Shown: positions 33,759-46,003 of the stretch, one piece after another | How the letters are laid out: each line of letters opens with the position of its first letter | Position numbering within the stretch: the stretch's first letter is position 1 | Assembly (NCBI GenBank): GCA_947462335.1 | Contig: OX381704.1 | Location: forward strand, 45,450,942-45,514,941 | Source: Harmothoe impar | Taxonomy: Eukaryota > Annelida > Polychaeta > Phyllodocida > Polynoidae | Direction of reading: 5' to 3' | DNA length: 64,000 nucleotides | Position numbers and translations under genes: made by a program | Notes under the pieces: generated by a model | Database searches by the model: none | The model's input: only the letters and a program-made list of their open reading frames with translations | What the model was told of the DNA's origin: nothing

Positions 33759-34423
33759 CCCAGCAAATTAGTTTGACTTAGTTTCTGGAACGTGCACTTT
33801 GTGTGACTGTTGTCCTATGGAACTAATTGGCACAATATGACACCATACCCCATAGGACAAGAAGTGGCACATACTCACACATATTCTCACAAATTCACAC
33901 ATATTCACACATTCACATATTGAAAGCAGCATTAAGAGGTCCAGATGCTAGACACCTTTCCTCTGGTCATCATGTTTGGATAAAAGCCTGGCTATCTCCT
34001 GCTGCTCATGTGAACTCTAATGTTGATGGTTATAATGGTACATATATTCATCAGCCCTATGTTGAAATGCTAGGAACCTGATCGAATGAGTTTGTACAAA
34101 CCAGCAGCACACACACCAATAGTGTGCCATGACTATCTATGTCAAATACTGCTGGTTGTTAAAGGTATTACAGTATTTCCTATCTTTTAGTAATTCATAA
34201 TGAAACTAAAAAAACATTTTGGTTTAGGGCATTATATCTTTTGTCATTTGGTGTGAATAAGCTTTTTAAAAAACTGTCAGAACTGTGTGAATCTGTTCCA
34301 TGGAACACTGTGTCAGTGTGTGTGAGTCTGTTACATGGTGTACATGTCACACAAAATGCACAAAATGAGCACACAGCTCCAGGGGTAAAACAGGGTGAAA
34401 CAATCTGGAACTAATTTGCTGGG
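33759..34423. mobile_element. CCCAGCAAATTAGTT-ended transposon, 665 bp
   Basis: The termini CCCAGCAAATTAGTT (33759-33773) and its exact reverse complement (34409-34423) are flanked by AG on each side. Just inside the left end, TTGTCCTATGG (33810-33820) and CCATAGGACAA (33850-33860) form an 11-bp stem. A CACATATTCACA-type microsatellite (about 33868-33922) follows. An 84-codon plus-strand frame (33827-34081) crosses the microsatellite and shows no known domain. The CCCAG terminus recalls the element at 21321-22173, but the interiors differ. Confidence 0.7.
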
Positions 34424-35536
34424 AGGGCTGTCTACAGGGACAATCGAAATGAAATATGAATGCTTATATAGCTGGGTAGGCTTATTTTATAATATCATAT
34501 GTGATTTACATATTATGTAAGCTCCTGTATTAGGTATCGTTGGTTGTGTGGTAAATGTATCTCCATGTAACTAGCTGACTTCATAATATAGGCTCATGTA
34601 GCAGTACTCACCTATACATAACACAGTTATGAAACCTGTATCTATAGCTGTTTAAGTTGTCGTACAGTCACATGTATCGAAATTTTAACCTCTCTAAATT
34701 ATGAAATGACGCCAGATCTACATTATGATAGATAGCACTAAACGTAACCCTCTATCTTATGCAAGCCAATGCAGTAATGTGTATATTGTCACATTTGGAT
34801 TTCAGAAAACATGTACATGTGTTGGTACCATCTGCATAGATCCAGGCGTCTACAGTTGTTAAGGTAGGCAGTGGGAGAGGGGCTATTGTAGGTAACTACA
34901 GTAGAGCTGCAATGGTTCCATGTCCTGTGTAAGGACTCCCATGAATAGCCATTGTTAGGCTACTTCCACGTGGTGAATGTTGGAACCTGCTTACTGTGGA
35001 CTTCTGGTCTGGATACCATGGCAGATACACTAACATATGACAACATACGGGTTCTTCTATACCTCTGCTCTTGCCTCTATCAGTCTGTCTACGCCCCTGC
35101 TCTTTGTTAAAGGGATATTCCACAGTTTCCCGGCTAATTTGCTAATTTCTGTGCAGCAAAATGATGCAAGCGTTGCAAATAGATCTAGTCTAATAGGCGA
35201 TTTAGGATAGATCTGTCCATATTTGCTGAATCTCTCTTCAAGCATATTTTCTCCCGTGACCATAGTAACATCAACACCATATAGGCATGTGTGCGGACCG
35301 CCCTAATAGGGCTACCTCGGCGCTATGGCATGTAGAGGGGGCTAGATGGACAGCAGGAGAGGTTACCACAAAGAGGCCCTATACAATGTGGACCTGGCCT
35401 GTTGCCAGCAGTAATTGGATGTCGGTATTCCCCTAAGACCCTCCCCTGCCGCCTACCTACATCCTATATCGCTGCGTTTGCATCCATCCCTGCAATTGTA
35501 GCTAATGTTCTAGGCTTGACAATGGCCTAGTCTTCG
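34424..35536. other. non-coding stretch
   Basis: No supportable gene or repeat boundary. Confidence 0.4.
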
Positions 35537-35860
35537 TTAACCCTTGAACGATGGCGTGCCGCCTTATGAGTCAGTTGTCATGCTTGCACCAAATCAATGT
35601 CAGCGAATTACTTTCTGCACCAGACAGGCTCTTTGGATATGAATCCTCTTTGGTCGTCATGATGCATAAATGCAGCACCGGCGATCACGAATTACTCTCG
35701 GTCCCAGTGGGCACGGAACATTGAATCAACATTGATGTTAAACTGGTTGTTAACATTGATAACTTGTTGTCAATGTTGATTCAATGTTGATTCAACGTTG
35801 AACTGAATTGTGTGCCCACTGAGTACTGCATGGAGACATTGGGTCAATAAAAGGTACAGT
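35537..35860. repeat. palindromic MITE-family copy split by a nested MITE
   Basis: The left part begins TTAACCCTTGAACGATGGC and includes TGGTCGTCATGATGCATAAA followed by GCAGCACCGGCGA. The right arm resumes after the insertion with AGTACTGCATGG. The interrupting element occupies 35705-35821. Confidence 0.6.
35705..35821. mobile_element. 117-bp nested MITE ending CAGTGGGCAC
   Basis: CAGTGGGCAC and GTGCCCACTG form perfect 10-bp termini. The interior consists of ATTGAATCAACATTGATG-like words repeated in both orientations (TGTTGATTCAA, CAACGTTGAA). No clear target duplication. It must be younger than the copy it splits. Confidence 0.75.
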
Positions 35861-37110
35861 GAATAAAGGCAATATGCCATCCTTAAAAATGGTTAATGAA
35901 TAAGGATTCACAGTGGCTTTACCAACTATTCAGATCTACAATGAAAAGTCCAAATTTAAATTACAAATAGGATTTCTGAATATTATAGTGAAAGCAGGTG
36001 TATCCTATGGGTAGAAGGACGCTTAGGGACTTTAAACTGTCTACCAAAAGTCCTTTAGTTAATGTCTTAATTCTACCGAGGCGATTTCTTTTTACTGTGA
36101 AGCCATAGCGCTAAACTACCCCCTCCCACAGTAGGTAAAGTGGTCTATGTTAATGTCCTGCCAGTTATTGCATGGGCCCCAGATCCTCAGTACGGGTTAC
36201 TTACAATATCGCGGCAGTGGAGTTCTCATACCTAATGGTATTCATATATGGATTCAGCAGTCTTACACTTCTAATACAATGATATTTAAAAAGGATTATA
36301 TCCACTACCATTAGTACCAGTAATACCAGCGTATAATGAAGATATTACTTATTCATCGGGAGAACTAACCTATTCATGAACGCTGGGCGGGGGATTAATC
36401 AGCAACAGCCTCTTTTTGAACACAGAGTCTCATTTGTGTAGCGATCCTTGCGGCGGACTCAGTGCTCTTTTAAGTCACCTCGGGTGTATTTCATATCATA
36501 CAACCCACGTTCACATGAAAACGACAAGCTACTTAGGGTGCTTTTTGAACTTGTTTTACCGGTACACGAAGAGGTGTGATAATGCAATACTGGTGATTAA
36601 ACCAGCATTTATTCTTAGTAGACATTTGAGGTGATGTGATTAATGGGAATATTGATTTACATATGTACATAGACTTTCAGTTATCCCTCTTAAGCTGGGC
36701 ATAGCTCCTAAAAGTAAAACAACTGTTTTACGAGCTACTTTCGCATTTAATTGCTTACTCCTGAAAATGTCTTTAGACATCATTATGTCGTTTGTTAATA
36801 TAATAAATGTTCGTTTTGCTTTTACATCTACGTGGTGTGTTATGAAACACACCCCTATAGAATTATGAGTGAGAGCAGCAGGGATGGGAACATTGCTGTA
36901 GGGAGCAGGTGTCCCGGTACAGGGGAGGCTCTGACGCTATATATCAACACTAGAAAAAAGACAAACCTTCTCCTTGAACGGACGCCTATCTCCTTACAAA
37001 GATAACACTACAGACGTGCAGCACCCTCATACCCCACTGTAGCTGACACGTCCACCCCTTGTAGAGGTATGGCGCCCTAATCCCACTTTGTGTGCCTCCT
37101 TAAGGAGACA
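35861..37110. other. non-coding stretch
   Basis: No gene is supported. Small open frames of about 70 codons on both strands lack context. Confidence 0.4.
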
Positions 37111-37420
37111 GAAGAAAGTGGAGAAGGAGACAGGGGGGTTAGAGGGAGGGAAAATGGGGTGGAAGGGGGAGAGATAGGGAGGAGGGAGATGAGGGACAAG
37201 AAGGGTGAGCGGGGGGGGGGGGGGGAGGGCGTGAGGCAGGGAAGGAGGCGAGGTTGGCGTTCTAGAATGTTAAGATGGACGGATGGAAGGAAATGAATAT
37301 GGTGTAGTGGTGGGGTTTAGAAGAGGAAGAGAGGGCGCAGAGGGACGAGGAAGGAGAGAAAGGAGAGAGGAGTGCAAGGGGAGGGAGAGGTAGGTAGGCA
37401 GGCAGAAGAGAGAAGGATGT
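37111..37420 (+). repeat. purine (GGA/GAG) tract with poly-G
   Basis: Almost pure purine on the plus strand, including a run of about 16 G near 37211-37226. It could adopt triplex or G-quadruplex structure. The open frames on both strands in this region are compositional artefacts. Confidence 0.8.
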
Positions 37421-37738
37421 ATATCAAGGATAGCTACCCGTGTGTTAGGATACCCGCTTGTTGTGCTAAGCGGCGCGAATGGGGCCCACTCATCCATATG
37501 GTCCTCCTACAAATATTGATTCAGTGATGTATATCATAAGCGCCAACGATTTCTTGCAGCCATGCCTTTTTCCAACCTCCACCAATATTGATAAGAAGAT
37601 AACAGCTGGGCGCCGACAGGTGAAGAGGCCTCCTCCTTTCCATTTCAAATCGTGTGAACTGATGTGAGAGGGCGGAGATAATCCCGCGGGGACCTGTCCA
37701 TAATGACATGCCTCCAACCTGAGGCCCTCCATCTTTTA
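37421..37738. other. non-coding stretch
   Basis: Several overlapping minus and plus frames of 60-100 codons. None has a recognisable domain. Confidence 0.35.
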
Positions 37739-37870
37739 ACCATTTAAGGATAGCAAAGTGCTTTAATGCGCTTTGCCCTATTGCCAGCGTGATGCATAAA
37801 TAAAGTCCTGGCTGCATCCGTGAGCTATGACGTCTTATTTACATGATGCTCTGTGACATCATGCCCATTA
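37739..37870. repeat. palindromic MITE-family copy
   Basis: AACCATTTAAGGATAGCAAA and GTGCTTTAATGCGCTTTGCC on the left, then GCGTGATGCATAAATAAAG. Mirrored TTTACATGATGC and GACATCATGCCC on the right. Confidence 0.6.
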
Positions 37871-38659
37871 GATAAGAGTATTTGCCATCACATACTTTGA
37901 TTCTAAAACAAAGTGATCTGATATAGAATACTCTTATCTAGTGTTGTGGGCAGCCCTCCAGACTCTCACACCAGGAGGGGAGATAGACATGTGGTATTAT
38001 GTAACATTGCATCTCCAGCTTACCCCTCCTATGAAAGTCCCTAAACCTTGACAGCCCATTCTGCACATGAAGGGATCCCTTTAATATGAGTTGGAATTTT
38101 GTGTATTATATTTAAAAGGCTGAGTTTCATGTATCTTATCAATCTTTCATAGTTTTCTCTCTAGAATCCTTAATAATTGTCTGATTGACAAGCCGTAAAA
38201 AATGAGATGGAGACAATTATTTCCTCTTTCCAGTCAGATAGAGTGGAACACTTTTCCTCCTTCAGGGAGGTGGGGTGGTTCGTTCGAAACGACGAACCCC
38301 CCCTAGTTACGGGCCTGATTAGCATCAATATAAGTATGTCATTTAACAATGTTGAGAGCCGGCCATTATTTCCATGGGTTACTGCCGTCTTGAACGGGCC
38401 TGCGTTCACGTCTAAAACCGTTATTTTGACGTAAAATAACGTATTTTTGTTAGCTGGGCGGTTACTAACCTATCATGTTTAGAATGGTGCGCCACGTGCT
38501 TTGAACCCACCTATACATGAACTACTCTGCTATTTACTTACACCCTGCCAGAATGACCCTTGACCACTATACGTGACCATGGCGACAGTCTGAACCCAGT
38601 GCCAATATGAGTGTCCCCCGGAGGACCTTATTGTATCTTAAATAATACCGTTCTCGTAG
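37871..38659. other. non-coding stretch
   Basis: TTATTTTGACGTAAAATAACG at about 38411-38431 is a small near-palindrome. No gene is supported. Confidence 0.4.
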
Positions 38660-39130
38660 CCACCCTTAGATCCCACGCCCTCTTTGTCTCCCAAGGCATC
38701 GCTGGTCACCTCCAGAGCATGGACTGTGTGGGAAGGGGTGCACATTGATTCCCGACCTGCTCAATATACATAGGGGCACGCGGCTATGGATTGTCTCCTC
38801 GGGACCGGGCCGTGGAGGAACGATCAAATTCCCGCCGCCGTGGAGAAAGAGAATGCTAACCAGCCTTGGAGGGCGCACTGATGTCTGGGCGCCAGTCCAG
38901 CCCCGTGGAAGGTGCCGGGGGGCGTTCCTCCCTCCCCTCACACCCTCCCTACAAGAGGATCAATTTTCCCGCGGTAATGCGGCTTTGAACCAACAACCCC
39001 CGCCCACCCTGCTCTCCTCCAGTAGTCATTGTGGACGCTGGCCCTCTGTGCGCGGACTGAGAATAACTTCATTTGGCTGTCTCCCACCGTGGAGGAGGCA
39101 GGAGTTAGTGCTGGCTGGTAGCCCTTTAAA
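38660..39130. other. CpG- and GC-rich island with the window's longest open frame
   Basis: This block is clearly richer in GC and CpG than its flanks and contains the word CCGTGGA several times (near 38810, 38839, 38900 and 39090). A 155-codon plus frame (38745-39212) crosses it, but a 91-codon frame lies on the opposite strand and the peptide is low-complexity, rich in P, R and S, as expected from a GC-rich chance frame. I consider it a possible CpG island or regulatory block, not a gene. Confidence 0.35.
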
Positions 39131-40284
39131 GATGATGCCTCAATGCTCCATGTACATGTACATTTGTGGTCAAGGCTTTAGTTGTCGTCACCAATGTAAT
39201 GCAATGTGGTGAATAAATGATTAAAACATTTCAAAAGAAACACAAAAAAACCCTCACTGACACTATGGTCATTGCTGCATTCATGATAACAACATCCCTA
39301 AGCTGCCATTGGGTATTTTCCACAATCACCATGTAGAGTGGGCATCCATCCTGGTCTATTGCTCATGGTGAAAGTGGCATTTATATTTTTATTGTTACCA
39401 GAGAATCATCTATTTACGTCGAAATATTGATATTTATCAGCCTACCTTTAACATACCATTTAACAGTGTCAGATTACATATTGTGGAGTTGGTGTCAAAC
39501 ATAGTATTAAGTTTCACTTTTAAATGAGGTTTGTGATTACAGATTCACTTTATCTACACTTTTCAGCCCTCTGAGTAACTAACCGATATGCTACTTAATT
39601 ATACATGTGCATTTAGATCCATGTTGGCTCTATAATGTATGTATATATTGGTACAAAAGGGAATACTAAGGATGAGGGTCTATAGTTTGCAGTTATTTTT
39701 CTCAAGCTAGGGATCAACGTATAACAGCTGGAGTTTTAGCGTTAGTTTGGAAGACTAGAGGTTGAGGAACTTTCCACCGAAATAGATATTTAACCAGAAC
39801 TCCGCCCTCTTGGAACTCGTTTAGAAGATTACACTGTCACTGCTGGGGGCCATGGTAAAAAGCCGCCATCTTGCTGTGTTAAACTGGTCAATTGGAGTCC
39901 TGGAGGGGGTGGTAGCCACGGCACCTCCAGGGTGAAGCAATTAACAATATGCTTTACAGTGAAAAGGTGAGGTGTCGCCAGTGTATAAAGTATAATGGCA
40001 GGAGAGGTGGATGGTAGCTAGTACTAATTACTAGTTTTATCTAACTAATGTATGGTCCGTGGTATCAATGCGGGTCAAGTAGGGTCAAGTAGGGATCTTA
40101 AACAGGTACCGGTCTCGATCAAACAACTTCGGATATAGTGGTATGGGAAATATAGCAGTCTATAGTAGCCTTGAATGACCGCCAATGCTTATCTTAATCA
40201 ATAAGCACCCATGCGATTACACACGCCAATATAGACCATGTAGACCTAATGAGAAATGCCAATTTAGCACCTGCGCGTTGTGTT
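39131..40284. other. non-coding stretch
   Basis: The first 30 bases recall a left arm of the palindromic family (AGCCCTTTAAAGATGATGCC at 39119). Otherwise nothing is recognised. Confidence 0.4.
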
Positions 40285-40480
40285 AACCATTAATTCTCTA
40301 GGGGCAGTATATTGCTTCAGTGCACCAGTGTCAGTTTGGCAGAATGCAAAGGAGTGGGGATGGGATATGGGAGAGGAGAATATTGATACACTTTAAATGG
40401 ATGCTTCAATGCATGCATGTACCACAGGTGTGTTACTTACCAATGCTGCACCGATGCATCATGTTGACAAATGAGCAAGA
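40285..40480. repeat. palindromic MITE-family copy, diverged
   Basis: AACCATTAATTCTCTAGGGG and CAGTATATTGCTTCAGTGCA on the left. CAATGCTGCACCGATGCATC and ATGTTGACAAATGAGC on the right match the family's right arm. Confidence 0.55.
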
Positions 40481-41661
40481 AACACTCAAGCAGCAAGGGT
40501 TATCAAAGTGTAACATTTACAGTCTCCTACTCCCAAGCGGCCCCAGACGCGGCAAGAACTACTTGATAGCATCATTAAGCTGGCTATAAAAATCAGCGCC
40601 ATCGACCCAAAATCAAAGAGTAAGAAAAAACTGTTGCAGGAACCAAAGAAGTGCCTCCAAGAAATCAAACAGCCTCCACCGTCTCAGTGTCTGGTAGCTG
40701 ACTCTGGTCTAACTTAATTTGGAATTGAATTCAGTTCTAAATGAAAACTAAAAGTGGCATATTGCATGTGCTAAGAGTAACGCCATAATAAGTTCTAGGG
40801 AAAGTACATTGGCATTTTATAAATGATGCTTGGTGTAATTGACACAAAGGGATATGAATGTTCTGCTGACACCACGCATTATTTTACAGATAACCACACC
40901 CAGCAAACTGGGGTAAGATTCACCAAAATACTTAAATAATTCACAATTTTATACTCCACTGTTATGAAATAACAGCAAGACTCCATATAGTGGCATGGAT
41001 ATATATGTATATATACGGCCACTACAGTTGGTACCGGTGCCTTAACCTGGGGCATTATAACCGCACACATCTAGAGTCGGCAAGGAGGGGTTAAGACAAA
41101 TCAAATTAGACGAATCCGATAATGAGTATTTCCTGGATCCAAACAAAACTAATCACTGAAAATATTGACTCCAGAATCGTTGGTCCTGGCAGCGGTAAGC
41201 AGACCATACAATGATAACAGTGGTTCGGATTCTGGATGATAATTGCATTAGGGGAAACCTGATTATAGAAAACAAACTGAGGAAAATGAGATTTGAGTGA
41301 GGATGGGAAACTGATCTGTCTTGCAATCAGTCGATGCAGAAATGAGATAAGGCTTAAAGCAAGGGTTTATCAGCGTCTGGCCAGATAGCATTGGTGCCCA
41401 GTCAACCAGGGTAGCGTTGGGTCTACTGTAGGGACCTCCGAAAATACAGTCAGATATCGATTGATTAGAGTTATATTATATTTAGACAACTTATGCTGAA
41501 TGCCCTATTTGACTTTCAGATATGTACAATTATACATGTGGATGTCAGAGAGAGTTGTAGTGATATAAATTATACGATGACAGATAACACCAGTCCTGAT
41601 CTCCTTTTGGCAACACATATAATGTAGGATTTATAAAATGATGAACACGATAACTCGACTG
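40481..41661. other. non-coding stretch
   Basis: No supportable gene or repeat boundary. AT-rich. Confidence 0.4.
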
Positions 41662-42524
41662 CACTGTAAAAAAAATGTCGTCAAAATGACGTTGAATCAC
41701 CGGCAACTTTTGGGACATAACTTTCACTGTTTTTTTAACGGTGACGGTCACCGTTAATTTTACGCAGAATCACTGTTCATTTTACATAGAATCACTTTTC
41801 ATTTTACGTTGAATCACCGTTAATTTTATGTAGAATCACCATTAATAGATTCAGAGGATTCAAATATACAGAGAATATTCGATAAGCCTCACAGGGAGTC
41901 TGATTATGGTGACTTTAGTTACTGTAGTATACATCTAAAAACTTATGGATAAGCCATACTTTGACTTTGTCCTTATCCTATATGCCACACTGGCGATCTG
42001 ACTTGCGTATTAGCCCTGGCCTATACAAGAGGTTTTACTCTATAGGATTGATACAAGGCAGAGTTTCCAGAGGTGAGGATATATGCATAGTATGTTACCA
42101 CAAAATAGGTGTATAGATCCAGACAGCTACTTTCTTCTGGATATTATCAAGTGATCATGATATTTTGTCAAACCTATCACAAGATTGAATTGTTAAATCG
42201 TCAAACATATATAGATTAATTGAAAATTACCATTAGTTCAACATGTATACTCCACTTCAAGGGCTCATACTCTCCAGAAACATCTTCTTACAAACCAGGC
42301 CTCCTATCTATGGCAAGATCCACTATATGTGGCTCCCTCTGGGATTTGACATTAGAGGCTGAATTAACGTTGAATCATTGTAATCCAAACCAGGTTAGCA
42401 TTGAACAAGGATCCACTGTGAAATGGATGATATTTACGATGCTTCGTTGTATTCCAAATAACGGTGAATCAGCGTTAAATTTTACAGAGTGAATCTGTAA
42501 AAAGTACATCTATTTTTTACAGTG
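41662..42524. mobile_element. CACTG-ended (EnSpm/CACTA-like) non-autonomous transposon, 863 bp
   Basis: CACTGTAAAAAA at the left and its reverse complement at the right are perfect 12-bp termini with TG outside each end. Arrays of GTTAATTTTACGTAGAATCA-type units follow inside the left end (41690-41850) and reappear near the right end as AATAACGGTGAATCAGCGTT. CACTG/CACTA termini, 2-3 bp duplications and subterminal repeat arrays are the hallmarks of the EnSpm/CACTA superfamily. The 90-codon frame at 42220-42492 is not recognised, so the element is probably non-autonomous. Confidence 0.7.
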
Positions 42525-43967
42525 TGCATATAAACACCAAACAGGGAATGGTACAAGTGAAAAGGTCAGCTGTCTGACATTTACATGAAATAATGCTAAT
42601 AAGAAACTATAGTGTCAGACATACTGTCTGGGATTGGTCTCCCGGGGCTTCCATTGCAGGCAACACTATATACCAAGTCTGGGTGTGAAGAAGTCCAGTC
42701 TTTATAACTGTTTATAAGAGACACGTCTCTGCACATGCCACCTGACTGCCACCTACAGTCTATGACTTATGGCTTACTGTGGTGTTAGTGGGGGTGGGGT
42801 GGTATACTGCATCCAGTACCAGTTGGTCGATCTGTAGCGAGAGATCTGAGTATAATATGTCTCCTGTCTATATGGATGTGGCCATCCCTAGCAAGTAGCG
42901 GGTAATGCATGATAATTCATGCAACTCTGTTTAAATTTAGACCCAGATTGTGTAGGAGATTGATGTACTCCTTTGGAGCATCATAGTCTAGGGAGTTTAT
43001 CAATACTGTAGGTGAAATCAGTGAGTTGCTCAGCAGTGGGGTACCCAAGCATGAACCGTTTTCTCCCAAAACACCAATTCTGTATGCACCAATTCTGTGG
43101 ACATATCATACAATTCTGTATACACCATTTTCTAATTTATGCCATGTATATGGAGCCAATTGCAGTGGGGACCGCCAACTACTACCATACAGACTATAGC
43201 AGGAGGTGAGAATGCAGGGGGGGGGGGCTTGGGCTGGAAGCTGTGCACCTCCCTTCCTGCCCCCTACCCCATGTCAGGTCCACAATTATATCACAGAGGT
43301 GCGAGGCTGGACCTGACCGCCATATTCCCCCTGTGTATGATTGCCGCAGGCCTCCCAGTCACCCACATCATTAGATTAGACTGATGAGTCCTTCCCGGCC
43401 CCTCTTATTCTCCTGGCCGTGGGAACCTTGCCCATGCTGGTCAGGCTGGCTTGGGGCACCGTGGGAATATTGAATAAGACACTACCAGAGGCAGCTCAGT
43501 AGTCTCCGCGTGCTAGGGTCAACTCCCTAGTCATCAATGCTCACCTGCACAATTTCGCACTAGACGAGAGAAGTCTGCCATATATATTTATAGTCTATAG
43601 TACAGAATAGACATAGCTTATGTCCGGCTCAAGCCAATTAGGAATAGGGCATCATGGTTTAAAGACATTCTCAATTTTAGTATCGGTTACCAAACCTCTG
43701 TCTAGGCTATACCTCATAATTATAGGATGTAAGCAATGGAGCTGATATCGACCGTCACATTGTATAGATTGACAATCATAATGTATGGTCGCTGAGTGAC
43801 ATTAGATGGACCATACTATAAATTCAAATGGAATTAGACCATTATAAACAATTTCTCACATTGACCCTTGACCGTTTGTACTGTTTCTCTATCAGGCTTT
43901 CTCACATTGACGTATCAGCATCTCCCATTAGTTTCAGAGTAAAGGACTCAGTCGGGTTACTTTCCAA
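42525..43967. other. non-coding stretch with short ACCAATTCTGTATGC repeats
   Basis: Between 43070 and 43130 the word CAATTCTGTATGCAC and variants recur four times. A G run lies at 43218-43227. No gene is supported. Confidence 0.4.
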
Positions 43968-44512
43968 TTTTCTGTCCCCGCCATCAGTCAATGACGCCTC
44001 CTGGTGGATGAAGTGTAAAGCCTACAAAGCCCACCCAGTCCCTATTTACAAAGTAATCAAAATATAAATGGCTGCAATAAGATATGCCAGATCTATTTTG
44101 TGACTGTTTTCGTCATTATCCAGTTATTTGGATAAGAAATAAGAAGAAAATTAATGGTTGATATACACCATTGGGTTAAGATGGTTGGGTCAAGTGCTGT
44201 AAGTGGGAACTGTTGACTGTACACTCCATTCACCATTTTGGAGCTACACTCCAGACTCTATTGTTATCTAATCTTTTCTGTCCCCTCCATTAGCATATCA
44301 GGCCTCCTGGTGGATGGAGTGTGGAACCTACAAAGCCTGCAATAAGATCCGTCAGATTTATTTTGTGACTGCTTTCGTCATTATCCAGTTATTTGGATAA
44401 GAAATGGTCGCTATAGGATGGTTAGGTTAAATGCTGTAAGTGGGAACTGTTGGTTGTACACTCCATCCACCATTTTGGGGCTACACTCCAGAATCTATTG
44501 TTATCTAATTTG
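43968..44512 (+). repeat. 307-bp segmental tandem duplication
   Basis: TTTTCTGTCCCC begins each copy, at 43968 and at 44275. The first copy spans 43968-44274 and the second 44275-44512, with internal deletions. Shared landmarks include GCCTCCTGGTGGATG, CGTCATTATCCAGTTATTTG, GCTGTAAGTGGGAACTGTTG and TCTATTGTTATCTAAT. Divergence is moderate, so the duplication is not recent. The 79-codon frame in the first copy is not preserved in the second, which argues against coding. Confidence 0.8.
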
Positions 44513-45149
44513 GGCATCATGACTGACATGGCATTACCTCCTTAGTATTCTGTGCAGGTCGGCCCCATTGAAGACTGGATCAAAACCCTTTCTCACCATT
44601 TCTCATCATTTTGCTTTTAGATAGATAGGTAGGGATATCACGCTTTTGCAAGCAGTTAAACTATTAATTGTGAGTCGGACTACTTTCGTTCACAGAGAGC
44701 CTGGTCCCTGATCCCTTTGACAGTGAAATTAAACCGACCGAACTAACGCTAAACAAACTTGTGACATTTGAAAACAAGTTATTTCATTCAGAGCGGCATA
44801 ATTAAATGCCTATACCACCTAGGAAAACCTTCCGACCTATTTTATAGTCTGGTTACTTCATTTAAACCATATATTATTTTGTTGGCCAAGGGCTTTAACC
44901 AACCCACTCAGCCCCCACCCCTCCCTGCCTCCCCCAGTCTCCCCCTGGCTACCACACACAGACTGCCACTGCTGTCTAATTGAAGCCCAGTGTGAGAGAC
45001 ACAGCAGGAAGTGAACCGCAGCCAGAGAAGGAAAAGAAAGAAGAGAAAAAAGAAAAATCAACATAAAGGAAACTCCAGACAGTATCGGACCAGACGAAAG
45101 GTAAATCTGAAGCCGTGGAGTGGCATGTTAATTGGAGCTGGTGCAGTCT
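44513..45149. other. non-coding stretch with a donor-bounded purine segment
   Basis: A purine-rich segment (about 45000-45100) ends ACGAAAG|GTAAAT, which could be a 5' untranslated exon end, but no other support exists. Confidence 0.3.
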
Positions 45150-45365
45150 AATGTGGGTGGGTGGGTGGGGGGGGGGTGGAGGATGGGGGATGGGCAATGG
45201 GGGATGAGGGATGGGTGATAGGGAATAGGGACATGTCTCTTTCTGATCTCCCGCCTGAAGGAGCCCCAACCTTATATGAAGGAGGCTAAATATAATATGA
45301 AGGAACCCCCACCTTATATACATGGGCTCCCACCTTATAAATAATCCCCCACCTTATTGGAAGGG
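45150..45365. repeat. low-complexity GGGT/GGGATG tract and CCACCTTATA repeats
   Basis: 45155-45225 consists of GTGGGTGGG and GGGATGAGGGATGG words. 45265-45365 has CACCTTATA recurring about every 25-30 bp, a short decayed tandem array. Confidence 0.6.
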
Positions 45366-45827
45366 GCCCAGTTCACTACGTGCACCTTAAATCCAATGTT
45401 TAATCACTACAACCATCAAACCTGCAACCCTGTTTATTTTCGAATTTGATATTTCAATGGGTGAGTCAATGTTAAAATGCCATCACACATCCATGTTAAA
45501 CCAAAGTGGAAGGCAGGTTCATTAACATTTACAAGATTGATCAATCCATTCAACGTTGAGTCAGCGAGAATGCTACTCACACTGGGAAGGAGTCTATGGG
45601 AATGGGTCAACCCTGGTGGCAGGGGAGGTGGAAGTGAGGCTGGAGTAGGGCTGTGATGGTCAGGGTGAGGGAGGTGTCCGAGGGTGATGTGTGGCTACCA
45701 GAGGTGTCCATTGGATTACCTGAGGTCGGTGATGACCACTCCTACCTGCCAGCCCAGCTCCCCCTGACCACGACATGAATAAGGCATGAGACGGCCCTGG
45801 GGGCTGCAGGGGGAGGAGGCACTGCAC
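45366..45827. other. non-coding stretch
   Basis: No supportable feature. Confidence 0.4.
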
Positions 45828-46003
45828 CACTCAGGGTTCTATAGCCCATCCCTGGGATGTCGGTCCAGGCCCACTTATAGTCTCTATAATCCGTCCCTGG
45901 GCTGTTGGCCCAGGACCATTCAGGGCTCCTATAAAACATTACTGAACTGTTGGTATAGCACCAGTCAGGGTCTATTCTTAGTGGGATTTCAGTGCCAAGC
46001 CGT
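45828..46003. repeat. 45-bp minisatellite, four diverged units
   Basis: Units of about 44-45 bp start CCA(C/T)TCAGGG or CCAGTCAGGG. The middle parts (CCATCCCTGGGATGTCGG, CCGTCCCTGGGCTGTTGG, CATTACTGAACTGTTGG) align clearly. Open frames on both strands follow the array. Confidence 0.7.

Noticed and set aside
38745..39212. 155-codon plus-strand open frame, the longest in the window
   Set aside because: It lies in a GC-rich island where stop codons are rare, is overlapped by a 91-codon frame on the other strand, and encodes low-complexity P/R/S-rich peptide with no domain.
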